Origin: Geobacter sp.
GTDB lineage: Bacteria; Desulfobacterota; Desulfuromonadia; Geobacterales; Geobacteraceae
Reading direction: 5' to 3'
Length of the DNA: 64,000 bases
NCBI GenBank assembly: GCA_016177775.1
Contig: JACOUQ010000004.1
Span: 62,001-126,000 of the forward strand
Shown one piece after another: positions 55,087 to 64,000 of the stretch. The first letter of the stretch is position 1; every line of letters begins with the position of its first letter. The notes under the pieces are model-generated. The model ran no database searches, was not told the origin of the DNA, and saw only the letters and a program-made list of their open reading frames with translations. The translations under genes and the position numbers were made by a program.

Positions 55087-57066
55087 TCACATGTAGTAAT
55101 CGAAATCATTCTCCCTGCGAAGCCGCGGCCTGAGCTGCCATATCCTGCCGGGCACGGCGCGTACGTCCAGCGCCACCCGGTTCAGCTCGCCGTGCCAGAT
55201 CTGCCGCTCGTCGGAAAGCAGGTCGTGCACCAGGAAGGGGTGGCCGGCGCTGGTGCCGAGCTCCTCCAGGGGGAGCCGGACGTTCCCTTCCTGGCTGTTG
55301 AACGGGTCGAGGTTCACCGCGATCAGGAGGCAATTCGACCGGTCCTCGCTCATCTTCAGGTAACAGATGATGTTGTCATTGTCCGTTTCGCAGAACCGGA
55401 CGTTCCAGGTGGTCTGGAGGGCCGGGTTCTCCCGCCTGATCCGGTTGACACTGGAGATCAGCTCCCGCATGCTGCGGGGATCGTCCCAGTCCCAGCAGCG
55501 GACCTCGTATTTCTCGGAGTTTAGATACTCTTCCCTGCCGGGGAGGGGGTCGGCCACCATGAGCTCGAAGGGGGGCCCGTAGATGCCGTAGCTGGCGGAG
55601 AGGGTGGCCGCCAGCAGGAACCGGACGGCAAAGGCGGGCCTTCCGCCATACTGGAGGATTTCGGGGAGGATGTCCGGGGTGTTGGGCCAGAAATTGGGGC
55701 GGAAGAACTCGCGCACCTCGCTTCCGGTCAGCTCCCTCATGTACTGCTCCAGCTCCCAGCGGGTGTTTCGCCAGGAGAAATAGGTGTACGACTGGCTGAA
55801 GCCGAGCTTGGCGAGGCGGTACATCACCTTGGGGCGGGTGAACGCCTCGGAGAGGAAGATAACGTCGGGGTGCTCCCGCTTTACCTCGCGGATCACCCAT
55901 TCCCAGAAGGGGAAAGGCTTTGTGTGCGGGTTGTCGACCCGGAAGATGCTGACCCCCCGCTCGATCCAGAACAGAAACACGCTCCGGAGCTCTTCCCGGA
56001 GTGAGTGCCATTCCGCGCTCTCGAAATCGAACGGGATGATGTCCTCATACTTCTTCGGCGGGTTTTCGGCATACTGGACGGTGCCGTCGGGGCGCCAGCG
56101 GAACCACTCCGGGTGCTCCCGCACATAGGGGTGGTCCGGCGAACACTGGAAGGCGATGTCAATGGCTACTTGAAGCTCGTATTCCCCCGCCTTCGCGATG
56201 AAGCGGTCGAAATCCTCCAGGGTGCCGAGCGCCGGGTGGATTGCCTTGTGTCCCCCTTCCGCCGAGCCGATTGCCCAGGGGGAGCCGGGGTCTTCCTCCT
56301 CGGCGATTGGCGCGTTGTTCTTCCCCTTCCGGTTGGTCCGGCCGATGGGGTGGATGGGGGGGAAGTAGACCACGTCGAATCCGGCTTCGGCGATCAGTGG
56401 GAGGAACCGCTCGCAATCCCGGAAGGTGCCGTGGCTGCCGCTCCCGGTGCAGCAGGAGCGGGGGAAAAGCTCGTACCAGGCGCTGAAGAGGGCCTCCCGC
56501 CGCTCGACCACCACTTCGAGCTCTTTTTCATAGGTGGTGGTCAGGTCGGAACCGGCATGTTCCGCCATCAGTTGGGCCAGCTCGCTGCTCTGGGCGAGAG
56601 GGAGAGCGTCGGCATCGGCCCCGGCATCGCGGATCCGCCTGGCCATTTCCAGAAGACGCTCCTGCTCTTCCCCGCCAGCCCGCTGGGCGGCCTTATCGAT
56701 CAGTTCGGCTCCGATTTGCCGATCAACGGCCAGCTTTGTTCCGGCCTTGAACTTCTTCTCCAGGTCGCCGCGCCATGTGGCGAAATGGTCGATTCCCCCG
56801 CGCACCGTATAGTGCCAGCTTCCCAGCTCGGTCACGATGAAGCCTGCCTCCCACCGGTCATTGCCAAGAGGGGCCATGAGAATTTCGCTCCACGAATCTT
56901 CCCCTTCCTTCCGGTAGAGGAGCCTGGCCGAAATTGCATCGTGCCCGTCGCCGAAGACATCCGCCCGGACCGTCACTGTTTCGCCGACCACCCGCTTGAT
57001 CGGGAAGCGGCCGCAGTCGATTTCCGGTGAGACTCTCTCGATGACGACCCGCTTTCTTCCGTCCAT
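55087..57066 (-). CDS. glgE: Maltose-1-phosphate maltosyltransferase GlgE
   Basis: 659 residues. GH13 signatures: DVVYFPPIHPIGRTNRKGK, nucleophile Asp in FRVDNPHTKPFPFW (the GlgE-specific motif), acid/base Glu in FLSEAFTRPKVM. It extends alpha-1,4-glucan from maltose-1-phosphate. The N-terminal 190 residues are the GlgE extension. Substrate is made by the TreS-Mak fusion. Gap to the upstream PH-domain gene is 33 bp. Confidence 0.95.
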   Translation of the reverse strand: MDGRKRVVIERVSPEIDCGRFPIKRVVGETVTVRADVFGDGHDAISARLLYRKEGEDSWSEILMAPLGNDRWEAGFIVTELGSWHYTVRGGIDHFATWRGDLEKKFKAGTKLAVDRQIGAELIDKAAQRAGGEEQERLLEMARRIRDAGADADALPLAQSSELAQLMAEHAGSDLTTTYEKELEVVVERREALFSAWYELFPRSCCTGSGSHGTFRDCERFLPLIAEAGFDVVYFPPIHPIGRTNRKGKNNAPIAEEEDPGSPWAIGSAEGGHKAIHPALGTLEDFDRFIAKAGEYELQVAIDIAFQCSPDHPYVREHPEWFRWRPDGTVQYAENPPKKYEDIIPFDFESAEWHSLREELRSVFLFWIERGVSIFRVDNPHTKPFPFWEWVIREVKREHPDVIFLSEAFTRPKVMYRLAKLGFSQSYTYFSWRNTRWELEQYMRELTGSEVREFFRPNFWPNTPDILPEILQYGGRPAFAVRFLLAATLSASYGIYGPPFELMVADPLPGREEYLNSEKYEVRCWDWDDPRSMRELISSVNRIRRENPALQTTWNVRFCETDNDNIICYLKMSEDRSNCLLIAVNLDPFNSQEGNVRLPLEELGTSAGHPFLVHDLLSDERQIWHGELNRVALDVRAVPGRIWQLRPRLRRENDFDYYM

Positions 57067-57099
57067 GGATACTCCCTCATGCTATTGCAACGAGCGCAA

Positions 57100-57471
57100 T
57101 CACTGCTGCCGCGACAGGAACTGCCTGCGGAACTCCATCGGGTGGGCGATCTTGTGGAACACCTCCCTGGTCCCCCCCGTTCCTATGATCGTTATGGTGC
57201 CGTACTTGAGCATCCGCCCCATGACGCTCTGGTCCACGTTTATGGATTCGACCTTGGAGAGGTTCATCTCCAGGATATGCCGCGAGACCAGGCCGATCTT
57301 GATGATGACCCGCCTGTTGGTGATGGCAAACTCGCTGGTCAGCCGGTCGATGAGCGGAGCGATGAAGAGCGTCAGAAACCCCTTCAGGGTGAAAAACGTG
57401 ATCCAGTGCAGATTGGTCTCATAGACGACTGTTTCCCCTTCGATCAGGTTGCCTTGTATATACTTGCCCAT
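57100..57471 (-). CDS. Bacterial PH-domain membrane protein
   Basis: 123 residues from ATG 57471. One hydrophobic segment (FFTLKGFLTLFIAPLID) then a bPH_2-type domain: FAITNRRVIIKIGLVSRHILEMNLSKVESI. Such proteins sit on the inner face of the membrane; function unknown. Located between the MORN-like gene (10 bp) and glgE (33 bp). Confidence 0.85.
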   Translation of the reverse strand: MGKYIQGNLIEGETVVYETNLHWITFFTLKGFLTLFIAPLIDRLTSEFAITNRRVIIKIGLVSRHILEMNLSKVESINVDQSVMGRMLKYGTITIIGTGGTREVFHKIAHPMEFRRQFLSRQQ

Positions 57472-57481
57472 GGCCCGCCTC

Positions 57482-57895
57482 CTATTGCGATTTGCCGCAG
57501 AACTTGACCCTGCCGTTCTCATAGAGGGTGATGGTCGTCAATTGATCGCAGCTCTTGCCGCCAATCTGCACCGGCTTTGAAAGCTTGCAGCTCTCCAGCT
57601 TTCCCGATTTGTAGAAGGTGAGGAGGCTGTACTGGTTGCACGAAACCGGTCCGTAATTGTAAAAGTCGGTCGAGACGCAGCTCCTGAGCCGGCCGTTGGG
57701 GTGGAAGCTGATCTGCGCGTACTGGTTGCACTTTACGTCCCCTTCGGAATAGAAGTCCTTGGTCACGCACGACTTCAGCTTGCCGTCGGGATAGAAGGTG
57801 ATGTCGGAACCGGGGTTGCAGATGGACTGGTCCGCGCACCAGCCTCCCTGGATAGAGGCGATGAGCATGATTGCCGAAATGATGATACGCTTCAT
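57482..57895 (-). CDS. Exported MORN-like repeat protein
   Basis: 137 residues; AGGAGG 5 bp upstream of ATG 57895. Signal peptide 1-20 ending WCA. Four repeats of about 30 residues, each ending like ITFYPDGKLKSCV, with conserved Cys pairs, resemble MORN_2/YwqK repeats. Exported, perhaps periplasmic. First gene of the glgE-treT operon by spacing. Confidence 0.8.
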   Translation of the reverse strand: MKRIIISAIMLIASIQGGWCADQSICNPGSDITFYPDGKLKSCVTKDFYSEGDVKCNQYAQISFHPNGRLRSCVSTDFYNYGPVSCNQYSLLTFYKSGKLESCKLSKPVQIGGKSCDQLTTITLYENGRVKFCGKSQ

Positions 57896-58022
57896 GGCAT
57901 CCTCCTTTTCATCTTTGGATTCCATTGCTGTCCCATAGTTTAAGCCAATAAAGATAGGCTCGGAGAGCTGCTGTGCTATACTGTGTTCGCTCAAACCCAG
58001 AATAGACAAGGATATCCAAGCC

Positions 58023-58160
58023 ATGGCACATTTAAACACAGTACTGAAACAAGTTGTAGGTTTTTTCAAGAGACATGAATTTGAGTCCCTTGCCCGCATT
58101 TACCTGCCTGGGCCACTACCTCTACATGGCGTTTGCTCAGTCGACCTATCGCGAAAGCCT
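58023..58160 (+). pseudogene. IS4-type transposase remnant (frameshifted)
   Basis: MAHLNTVLKQVVGFFKRHEF matches the N-terminus of a DUF4372/IS4-type transposase; after a shift near 58105 another frame continues LGHYLYMAFAQSTYRESL, the next conserved stretch. The rest is gone. Confidence 0.7.
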
Positions 58161-58313
58161 GTCGCCGAACACCTGCCCGATCAGTATATCAGAGATTTCC
58201 TCGAAAGCCTTCTTCAGCGCCCGCCCCTTGTCGGCCAGAGCGATACGGACGGACCGGGCGTCCTCAGAACCTATAGGGTCTACCTGGGATTTGTGCAGAT
58301 GATAGAGGATGGC
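58146..58313 (-). pseudogene. MarR-type regulator remnant
   Basis: The reverse frame reads LHKSQVDPIGSEDARSVRIA, then LADKGRALKKAFEEI, the wing and C-terminal helix of a MarR-family regulator. No N-terminal half. It abuts the IS4 remnant, so the two were joined by deletion. Confidence 0.6.
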
Positions 58314-58318
58314 CCAAG

Positions 58319-58477
58319 GTGGTAGTTTCGCTGACCGAGCTTTCCCGCAGAATGGGTCGCGATGTTTCGTCCTTGAGTGCCGCCGCTGCTCGGATACAGA
58401 AACGGTCGGCATCAGATCATGGCCTTTTGGGCGAGAAAGTGGAACTTCTCCACCAAATCGCCAAATGCAAAGCCTGA
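58319..58477 (+). pseudogene. DnaA-C-like HTH remnant of a transposase-type protein
   Basis: 52 residues (VSLTELSRRMGRDVSSLSAA, then ARIQKRSASD) match the C-terminal DnaA-like HTH that ends some IS200/RAYT-type transposases. Only this tail survives. Confidence 0.6.
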
Positions 58478-58497
58478 CCCTTGTTTTTTCGTTTTTT

Positions 58498-59295
58498 CTA
58501 CCTGATCCCCCGCCGCATCAACTCCTCCTCCACAATCTTTTTCTGGGGCGCTGCCAGCCGGCGTGAGGCTGACAGATCACGGACCTCGTGCCCCTGGAGC
58601 TGGGGAAGAAAGAGGGTGAACCAGACCACGGGGGTCTTCGGGTTCTTGAGGATGGCAAGCCGGATGGTGGGGATCGCCTTCCATCGCTCGTGCCGGGCGA
58701 TGGAAGAGATGGTTTCGGCCGAGGCGGCCGGGCCGGTGAGGAACTGGTAGACCGCTCCCTGGGTTAGCCGTGGATTAGCGAGACAGATTTCCACAACGCG
58801 CGACTCCCCCTCCTTGAGCAGGGCTTCCAGCACTGCCGCAGTACCCCGCCGCGCCAGAGTCTGCTTGTTCCCGAGCGGGGTCCCCGGAAGGCGCTGGATG
58901 ATGGCCCTTTCGGCCGCGCATTTCTGGTCCGGGCTGATGCCGGCAAGGGATAGCATTTCCACCAGTTCGAAGAGGTAGATGTGCGGAATCAATGATAGCG
59001 AGATCGGTCCGGGGGTCTTGGGATTTTTGACCATCGCCAGTTTCAGGCTATGGCTCCCCTGCACCAGTCCGTGCCGATACAACAGCTTCAGAAAATCCTC
59101 GGACAGGTCCCGCCGGTTCAGGAGTGCCATCAAATGGCTTTCAGTCAACGCGGGATTCTTCAACACAGCCTGGAGCACCTCCATAGAGGGGTCCGTCACA
59201 ACCTGGAACAGGGCCGCCTCATTCCCCGTTAGCGCCAGTTGCATCCGCTTGACCAGTCCCATATCCATTGAAGGATTTTTTTCGGAAGGTTCCAT
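58498..59295 (-). CDS. Leucine-rich-variant / HEAT-like repeat protein
   Basis: 265 residues from ATG 59295; an upstream GTG at 59322 overlapping the merA-like stop is an alternative. Predicted helical repeats with motifs such as VLKNPALTESHLMALL, CLANPRLTQGAVYQFL and MVKNPKTP/AILKNPKTP recur, as in leucine-rich-repeat-variant scaffolds. No enzyme motif or membrane segment. Probably cotranscribed with the upstream reductase. Confidence 0.7.
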   Translation of the reverse strand: MEPSEKNPSMDMGLVKRMQLALTGNEAALFQVVTDPSMEVLQAVLKNPALTESHLMALLNRRDLSEDFLKLLYRHGLVQGSHSLKLAMVKNPKTPGPISLSLIPHIYLFELVEMLSLAGISPDQKCAAERAIIQRLPGTPLGNKQTLARRGTAAVLEALLKEGESRVVEICLANPRLTQGAVYQFLTGPAASAETISSIARHERWKAIPTIRLAILKNPKTPVVWFTLFLPQLQGHEVRDLSASRRLAAPQKKIVEEELMRRGIR

Positions 59296-59311
59296 ATTTA
59301 TCTCGAATCCC

Positions 59312-60718
59312 TTACTCGGCACAGCAGGATAGCTTGCTTATGTCCCTGGAAAATCCCTGGGCGCAAAGCCTGAGGCCCTCGCCAATGGAGGGGTAGACGT
59401 GCATGGTGTTGGCCAGGTCCTCCACGGTCAGCTTGAAACGGACCGCCAGGGCCGCCTCGTTTATCAGGTCCGCGCCGCGATGACAGGCCAGATGTACTCC
59501 CAGCAGCCGGCCGGTGGCCCGGTCCGCCACCATCTTGATTGTCCCGGCGGCATGCCCGGTGACGTGGGCCTTGGGGATGGCCGAGACGGGCATGACGTTG
59601 ACCACGATATCGAAACCGGCCTCCTTGGCTGATTTCTCCGAATGGCCGACCACGGCCACTTCCGGATCGGTAAAGATCGCCATGGGGAGAGCAAGATAAT
59701 CCATCGTGCAGCCGCAGCCGGTGTTGAGCATGTCATCCACCGCAACGATCCCCTCCCGCGCCCCCTTGGTGGCTATCATCATGCCACCAGTCACGTCACC
59801 GGCAGCCCAGATCCCCGGCACATTGGTTCGCAGGCGGCCATCCACCTTCACGAACCCGCGGGAATCCACCTCGACGCCGGCCTTGTCAAGGCCGATGCCG
59901 GACGTGGCAGGGGCCGTGCCGACAGCCAGCAAAACCCGCTCGGCATGGTATTCCGCAGGGGCACCCGCCACCTCCACCGCCACCACGGTCTCTCCTTCCC
60001 GCTTGGAAAGGCTGCAGATGGTAACATTCGTCACGATCTCCACCCCCTCGGCCGCCAGTGCCGCATGCAGGGCGCTCGTGACCTCCTCCTCCACCGCCGG
60101 GAGGATACGGGGGCCATGCTCCAGGACCGTGACCCGTGTGCCGAAGCGCCTGAACATCTGCCCCAGCTCAAGGGCAATGACCCCGCCGCCTATGACCACG
60201 AGCGATTCGGGAAATTTCTTCAGCAGCAGGGCGCTCCGGCTGGTGAGGTAGTCCACCTCCCCCAGGCCGGGAAAGTTGACGATCTTCGGAAAACCGCCCG
60301 TGGCGATGAGTACCTTGCCACAGTCATAGCGATCCTCCCCAACTTCCACGGTCCGGGCATCCACGAACCGGGCCGATCCCTTCACAACGCGCAGCCCCGG
60401 CACCTCACGCAACACATCCAGGTACTTCGTCTGCCGCAGGTGATGCACGACGTCGTCCTTATGGGACATCAGCCGCCCGAAGTCCGTGGTCTCCCCGGAA
60501 AGACCGAGGCCGATCCTTGCCCCGAGCCGGGCGTCCTGGTAAAATTGAGCAGCGTGGATAAGGGTCTTGCTCGGCACGCATCCCCAGTTGATACAGGTCC
60601 CTCCCATCACCCCCTTCTCCGCCATCAGGACCCTGGCGCCGTAGGAATGGGCACGCAGGGCGGCGGCAAAGGCGGTTGAGCCGGACCCGAGGATGAGCAC
60701 ATCGAAATCGCTTGCCAT
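59312..60718 (-). CDS. merA: MerA-like mercuric reductase / FAD-dependent disulfide reductase
   Basis: 468 residues. FAD site ILGSGSTAFAAALRA, redox pair Cys42/Cys47 in GGTCINWGCVPSK, NAD(P)H site VIGGGVIALELG, FAD site IWAAGDVTGG. The C-terminal LSCCAE carries the vicinal cysteine pair (465-466) diagnostic of mercuric reductases, which passes Hg2+ to the active site. The N-terminal HMA domain is absent, as in many MerA. No merR, merT or merP nearby. A related pyridine nucleotide-disulfide enzyme cannot be excluded. Confidence 0.87.
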   Translation of the reverse strand: MASDFDVLILGSGSTAFAAALRAHSYGARVLMAEKGVMGGTCINWGCVPSKTLIHAAQFYQDARLGARIGLGLSGETTDFGRLMSHKDDVVHHLRQTKYLDVLREVPGLRVVKGSARFVDARTVEVGEDRYDCGKVLIATGGFPKIVNFPGLGEVDYLTSRSALLLKKFPESLVVIGGGVIALELGQMFRRFGTRVTVLEHGPRILPAVEEEVTSALHAALAAEGVEIVTNVTICSLSKREGETVVAVEVAGAPAEYHAERVLLAVGTAPATSGIGLDKAGVEVDSRGFVKVDGRLRTNVPGIWAAGDVTGGMMIATKGAREGIVAVDDMLNTGCGCTMDYLALPMAIFTDPEVAVVGHSEKSAKEAGFDIVVNVMPVSAIPKAHVTGHAAGTIKMVADRATGRLLGVHLACHRGADLINEAALAVRFKLTVEDLANTMHVYPSIGEGLRLCAQGFSRDISKLSCCAE

Positions 60719-60775
60719 GGATGCCTCCTTGCTATGACAAGTTTACCCGGAAGAAACTGAAAAAACAAAAGATAA

Positions 60776-60857
60776 ACCACTGAGACACGGAGGCACGGAG
60801 AAAAAACCTGTTTGTAAGACTTTCGCATTTCTCCGTGTCTCTGTGCCTCCGTGGTTG
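60776..60857. repeat. CACGGAGGCACGG-family hairpin repeat
   Basis: AACCACTGAGACACGGAGGC and following bases pair with CTCCGTGTCTCTGTGCCTCC and following bases across a 29-bp loop. It fills the gap between the divergent merA-like and transketolase genes. A lone arm with similar sequence is at about 18845-18870. Confidence 0.8.
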
Positions 60858-60878
60858 ATTTTGGAAAAGGAATATCTT

Positions 60879-62882
60879 ATGTCTTCTGAACAACAGTTCA
60901 GGCTCGGCGCCAACACCCTCCGCATGCTGGCCGTGGATGCCGTGGAAATGGCCAATTCCGGCCATCCCGGCCTTCCCATGGGGGCCGCCGACTATGCCTT
61001 TCTCCTCTGGCATTCCTTTCTCTCCTTCAATCCGGCTGATCCGGCCTGGCCGAACCGCGACCGGTTCATCCTCTCCGCCGGGCATGGCTCCATGCTCCTT
61101 TACGGCCTGCTGCACCTGTTCGGCTACGATCTGGCTCTGGAGGATCTGGAGAAATTCCGGCAGTGGGGGAGCAGGACCCCCGGCCACCCGGAATACGGCC
61201 ACACGCCTGGGGTGGAGGTGACCACCGGCCCCCTCGGGCAGGGGTTCGGCAACGCCGTCGGCATGGCTCTTGCCGGCCGGATGGCCGCCGCGCGTTTCAA
61301 CGACGGGGAATTCCGGGTCATCGATCACCGGGTCTACGCCCTTGCCAGTGACGGCGACATGATGGAGGGAATAAGCTCCGAGGCCGCCTCCCTGGCCGGG
61401 CATCTCGGGCTGGGAAACCTGATCTGCATCTACGACGACAACCGGATCACCATCGAGGGTGAGACTGAACTCGCCTTCTCCGAGGACGTAGGGGAACGAT
61501 TCGCGGCCTACAGCTGGCATGTGCAGAGGATCGACGGCCACGACATCGCGCAGATCGGGGAGGCCCTGACCGCAGCGAGGGAAGAGACGGGGCGCCCCTC
61601 GCTCATCATCGCCCGCACCCACATCGGCCACGGAAGCCCCGGCAAGCATGACACCGCCGCCGTACACGGCGCGCCGCTCGGCCCGGAAGAGGCGGCCGCG
61701 ACCCGTAAAAACCTCGGCTGGCCTGACGAGAAGTTCCACGTCCCGCCGGAGGTGCGGGCGCTGTGCGCGACGCGCGTAGCCGAACTACTGCAGGAATATT
61801 CGAAATGGCAGGTTGAGTTGGATGCGTGGCGGAAGCGTAATTCGGAGCGGAGCCGGCTGTGGGACATCATGTGGGGCAAGACGATCCCTGCCGACCTCGG
61901 GACCAGGCTTATCGCCGCCATCGAGCAAGATACAGGCGCCACCCGCACCCTCTCCGGCAAGGTCATCCAGAAGATCGCGGCACTGGTCCCGGCTTTCGTC
62001 AGCGGTTCGGCCGACCTGGAACCTTCGACCAATACAGGGATCAAGGATGCCTCGTCGGTCACTGCCGCCGATTTCTCCGGTCGAAACCTCCATTTCGGGG
62101 TGCGGGAGCACGCCATGGCCGCGATCATGAACGGTATGGCCCGGTACGGCTGTTTTCTGCCGTGCGGCTCCACCTTCCTGATCTTTTCCGACTACTGCCG
62201 CCCTTCCATCCGGCTGGCGACCCTGATGGGGGTCCAGGTCGCATACGTCTTCACCCACGATTCCGTGCTCCTGGGGGAAGACGGCCCCACCCACCAGCCG
62301 GTGGAGCATCTCTCCTCCCTGCGCTTGATCCCCAACCTGCTGGTCATCCGCCCGGCCGACGGCGCGGAGACCGCCCTGGCCTGGGAATCAGCCCTGAAAA
62401 ACCGACAGGGCCCCACGGCTCTCATCCTTTCGCGGCAGAAGCTGCCGCTTTTGGAACGAAAGGAAGGGATAAGCACCGAAGAATTCGCAAAAGGGGCCTA
62501 TATAGTGCGCCAGGAGGGGGGAGCGCCCCATGGGGTGGCGCTGGCCAGCGGCTCCGAGGTCTGGCTCGCCGTTGCCGCTGCCGGGCAACTGGAAAAGGAG
62601 GGTATCGCGCTGCGAGTCGTTTCCGTCCCCTGCCTGGAACGTTTCCTGGCCCAGCCGCCAGAATACCGGGCAGGCCTTCTTCCTCCCGGGATTCCGCGCA
62701 TCGCAGTGGAAGCAGGGCAAGGCGGGCTCTGGTGGCGGCTTCTGGGGGAGGACGGCCTGTTCATCGGCGTCGACACCTTCGGCGCCTCGGCCCCGGAGCG
62801 GGACTTGGCAGAGAATTACGGCCTCACGCCGGACCAAGTGGCGGCACGGATTCGCTATCATCTGGCGGGAGGAAAACACTGA
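60879..62882 (+). CDS. tkt: Transketolase
   Basis: 667 residues from ATG 60879 (AAGGAA upstream). TPP motif [18 protein letters not shown]-type sequence [20 protein letters not shown], second domain with [14 protein letters not shown] and [10 protein letters not shown]. Moves two-carbon units in the pentose phosphate pathway, complementing the transaldolase-family enzyme at 36 kb. The hairpin repeat ends 22 bp before the start. Confidence 0.96.
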   Translation: MSSEQQFRLGANTLRMLAVDAVEMANSGHPGLPMGAADYAFLLWHSFLSFNPADPAWPNRDRFILSAGHGSMLLYGLLHLFGYDLALEDLEKFRQWGSRTPGHPEYGHTPGVEVTTGPLGQGFGNAVGMALAGRMAAARFNDGEFRVIDHRVYALASDGDMMEGISSEAASLAGHLGLGNLICIYDDNRITIEGETELAFSEDVGERFAAYSWHVQRIDGHDIAQIGEALTAAREETGRPSLIIARTHIGHGSPGKHDTAAVHGAPLGPEEAAATRKNLGWPDEKFHVPPEVRALCATRVAELLQEYSKWQVELDAWRKRNSERSRLWDIMWGKTIPADLGTRLIAAIEQDTGATRTLSGKVIQKIAALVPAFVSGSADLEPSTNTGIKDASSVTAADFSGRNLHFGVREHAMAAIMNGMARYGCFLPCGSTFLIFSDYCRPSIRLATLMGVQVAYVFTHDSVLLGEDGPTHQPVEHLSSLRLIPNLLVIRPADGAETALAWESALKNRQGPTALILSRQKLPLLERKEGISTEEFAKGAYIVRQEGGAPHGVALASGSEVWLAVAAAGQLEKEGIALRVVSVPCLERFLAQPPEYRAGLLPPGIPRIAVEAGQGGLWWRLLGEDGLFIGVDTFGASAPERDLAENYGLTPDQVAARIRYHLAGGKH

Positions 62883-62943
62883 CGGAATGTCAAATAAGTT
62901 GCCAGACAAAGTCACCTTCAGCTAGAATCTGCTGGATCCCGAT

Positions 62944-63025
62944 GTAGGTTGGGCAAAGCGCAGCGTGCCCAACGTAGCTGACGGCTGTGTTGGGCACGGC
63001 ATGAAACCGCCTTTGCTCAACCTAC
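62944..63025. repeat. GTAGGTTGGGC-type palindromic repeat
   Basis: GTAGGTTGGGCAAAG pairs with CTTTGCTCAACCTAC at the outer ends; inside, GCGTGCCCAAC pairs with GTTGGGCACGG. A dispersed REP-like element between transketolase and the Crp/Fnr gene. Confidence 0.8.
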
Positions 63026-63062
63026 GTAACTTCTAAAACGAAATTTTCACAAGGAATGCGCC

Positions 63063-63755
63063 ATGGAACTGAATGACATACTCCGAAAATCCCTCCTCTT
63101 CTCCGGCCTGGACGAGGAGAATTTGTCGGAGGTGGCGGCCATCGCCACGAAGCGGACGTTTGCCAAGGGGGAAGCGCTCTTTACGGAGGGGGAGCCTGCG
63201 GTGGGGTTCTACCTTCTTGCATCAGGAGCGATGAAGCTGTGCAAGATTTCTCCCGACGGCCGGGAAAAGGTGCTGCACTTCGTCCATCCGGGGGAGACAT
63301 TCGCCGAGGCAGCCTTTTTCGGCGACGGCAAATACCCCGCAGAGGCGCGGGCCATTGAGAAGGGGGAGGCAATCTTCTTCCCCCGGGAAGGGTTCATGGG
63401 GCTCCTGGAGCGAAACCCCCGCTTCTCTCTCAACCTTATCATCGCCCTCTCGCTCCTGTTGCGCCGGTTCGCCCGCCAGATCGAGGAGCTCTCCTTCGCC
63501 GAGGTCCCGGCGCGTCTTGCCGCCTATCTCCTGGAACTGTCCGAGAAGAAGTCGACCAGTTTTCAGGGGATCACCTACCTCGACCTGGACATCAAGAAGG
63601 GTGAGCTCGCCTCGCGCCTCGGCACCGTCAGCGAGACCCTCTCCCGCACCTTTCGCAAGCTGAAGGAGGAGGGCATAGCGGAAGTGGAAGGGAGCCGCGT
63701 CACCATCCTCGACATGCCCCGCCTGCGGGCCATGACCGGCAAGCAGGCCGGCTAG
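63063..63755 (+). CDS. Crp/Fnr-family transcriptional regulator (second)
   Basis: 230 residues. Beta-roll with HPGETFAEAAFFGDGKYPAEA, then HTH with RLGTVSETLSRTFRKL. No FNR-type cysteine cluster and no classic cAMP residues. Different from the regulator at 28 kb. Its stop overlaps the SppA stop by 3 bp (convergent). Confidence 0.9.
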   Translation: MELNDILRKSLLFSGLDEENLSEVAAIATKRTFAKGEALFTEGEPAVGFYLLASGAMKLCKISPDGREKVLHFVHPGETFAEAAFFGDGKYPAEARAIEKGEAIFFPREGFMGLLERNPRFSLNLIIALSLLLRRFARQIEELSFAEVPARLAAYLLELSEKKSTSFQGITYLDLDIKKGELASRLGTVSETLSRTFRKLKEEGIAEVEGSRVTILDMPRLRAMTGKQAG

Positions 63756-64000
63756 GGGCGCCAAAGATACATGAACGAGCTGCCGCCCATGGCATCCAGC
63801 CCCCCCAGGTCGAAATTGACCAGATTGATGACCGGCGCCGAGCCGGCCGGCCCGGAGTAGATGCTCCCCCGGTAACTCCCCGGCCGGTAGTAGGTGACCA
63901 CCCGCGCCTTTTCCAGCTTCAGCCCCTTTTTCATGTTATTGATTGTTTCATCCAGGTAGCCGACCCGGTCGATCAGCCTGGCCTGCAACGCCTGATCCGC
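63752..64000 (-). CDS. sppA: SppA-type signal peptide peptidase, C-terminus (partial)
   Basis: 83 visible residues, open to the right edge. ALQARLIDRVGYLDETINNM and ARVVTYYRPGSYRGSIYS match the C-terminal end of S49 SppA peptidases. The catalytic Ser/Lys lie beyond the window. Confidence 0.8.
   Translation of the reverse strand, partial: ADQALQARLIDRVGYLDETINNMKKGLKLEKARVVTYYRPGSYRGSIYSGPAGSAPVINLVNFDLGGLDAMGGSSFMYLWRP

Noticed and set aside
58023..58325. Intact 100-residue gene at the decayed island
   Set aside because: Only the first 27 residues are protein-like (IS4 type); the rest reads out of frame and covers the MarR remnant.

Overview
This is a GC-rich bacterial chromosome segment that most resembles Geobacter or a close relative (Desulfuromonadota). 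That placement is an inference. It rests on a GEMM-type riboswitch in front of an exported protease, two Crp/Fnr regulators, a solitary Flp-type pilin, a bifunctional proline-catabolic enzyme, and many hairpin-forming dispersed repeats. No rRNA, tRNA or CRISPR array was seen. Gene density is about 90%, and most of the window is ordinary housekeeping DNA broken up by short mobile repeats.

Layout. Positions 1-8500 hold the 3' end of an extracellular contractile injection system (eCIS) locus: the tail of a large structural-type protein, a tape-measure-family protein with an internal tandem duplication, the eCIS AAA+ ATPase, a 1159-residue DUF4157 protein ending in a DNA/RNA non-specific nuclease domain (the likely cargo toxin), and a peptidoglycan-binding hydrolase. 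Positions 8.5-25.7 kb carry comM, trxB, a CDF metal exporter, ilvA, a Flp pilin, a DUF2064 glycosyltransferase, the DEAD-box helicase-queC-folE2 operon, trmB, truD, a DUF4212/VC_2705-type solute symporter operon and a divergent pair of Cys-rich small protein and HTH/Zn-ribbon regulator. Positions 25.9-30.1 kb are an exported-protein island. It has a subtilisin-like protease behind a c-di-GMP-type GEMM riboswitch, with a consensus CRP box and a -10 element upstream, a Crp/Fnr gene and a secreted SdrD/Cna-B-like protein.

Positions 30.4-36.6 kb carry a TPR protein, an RNase Z-like hydrolase, putA, folK, a YHS-like membrane protein and a transaldolase-family enzyme. A type IIG-like restriction-modification protein (36.8-39.9 kb) has a 63-bp palindromic repeat read through in frame. 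It is followed by an IS200/IS605-type transposase flanked by three copies of a multi-hairpin repeat. A CoA-disulfide-reductase/rhodanese fusion comes next. A manganese (yybP-ykoY) riboswitch then precedes htpX, a ribbon-helix-helix gene and terC. A four-gene envelope/redox operon (YkgJ, msrB, a lipoprotein, a small membrane protein) lies beyond it.

Positions 48-57.9 kb hold an alpha-glucan/trehalose set: a TreS-maltokinase fusion, TreT and GlgE, plus a PH-domain and a MORN-like secreted protein. These should interconvert trehalose, maltose, maltose-1-phosphate and glucan. Positions 57.9-58.5 kb are a graveyard of three truncated genes. The window ends with an HEAT/LRV-like protein, a MerA-like reductase, transketolase, a second Crp/Fnr regulator and the C-terminus of an SppA-type peptidase.

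All family assignments come from reading motifs by eye. No database search was run.
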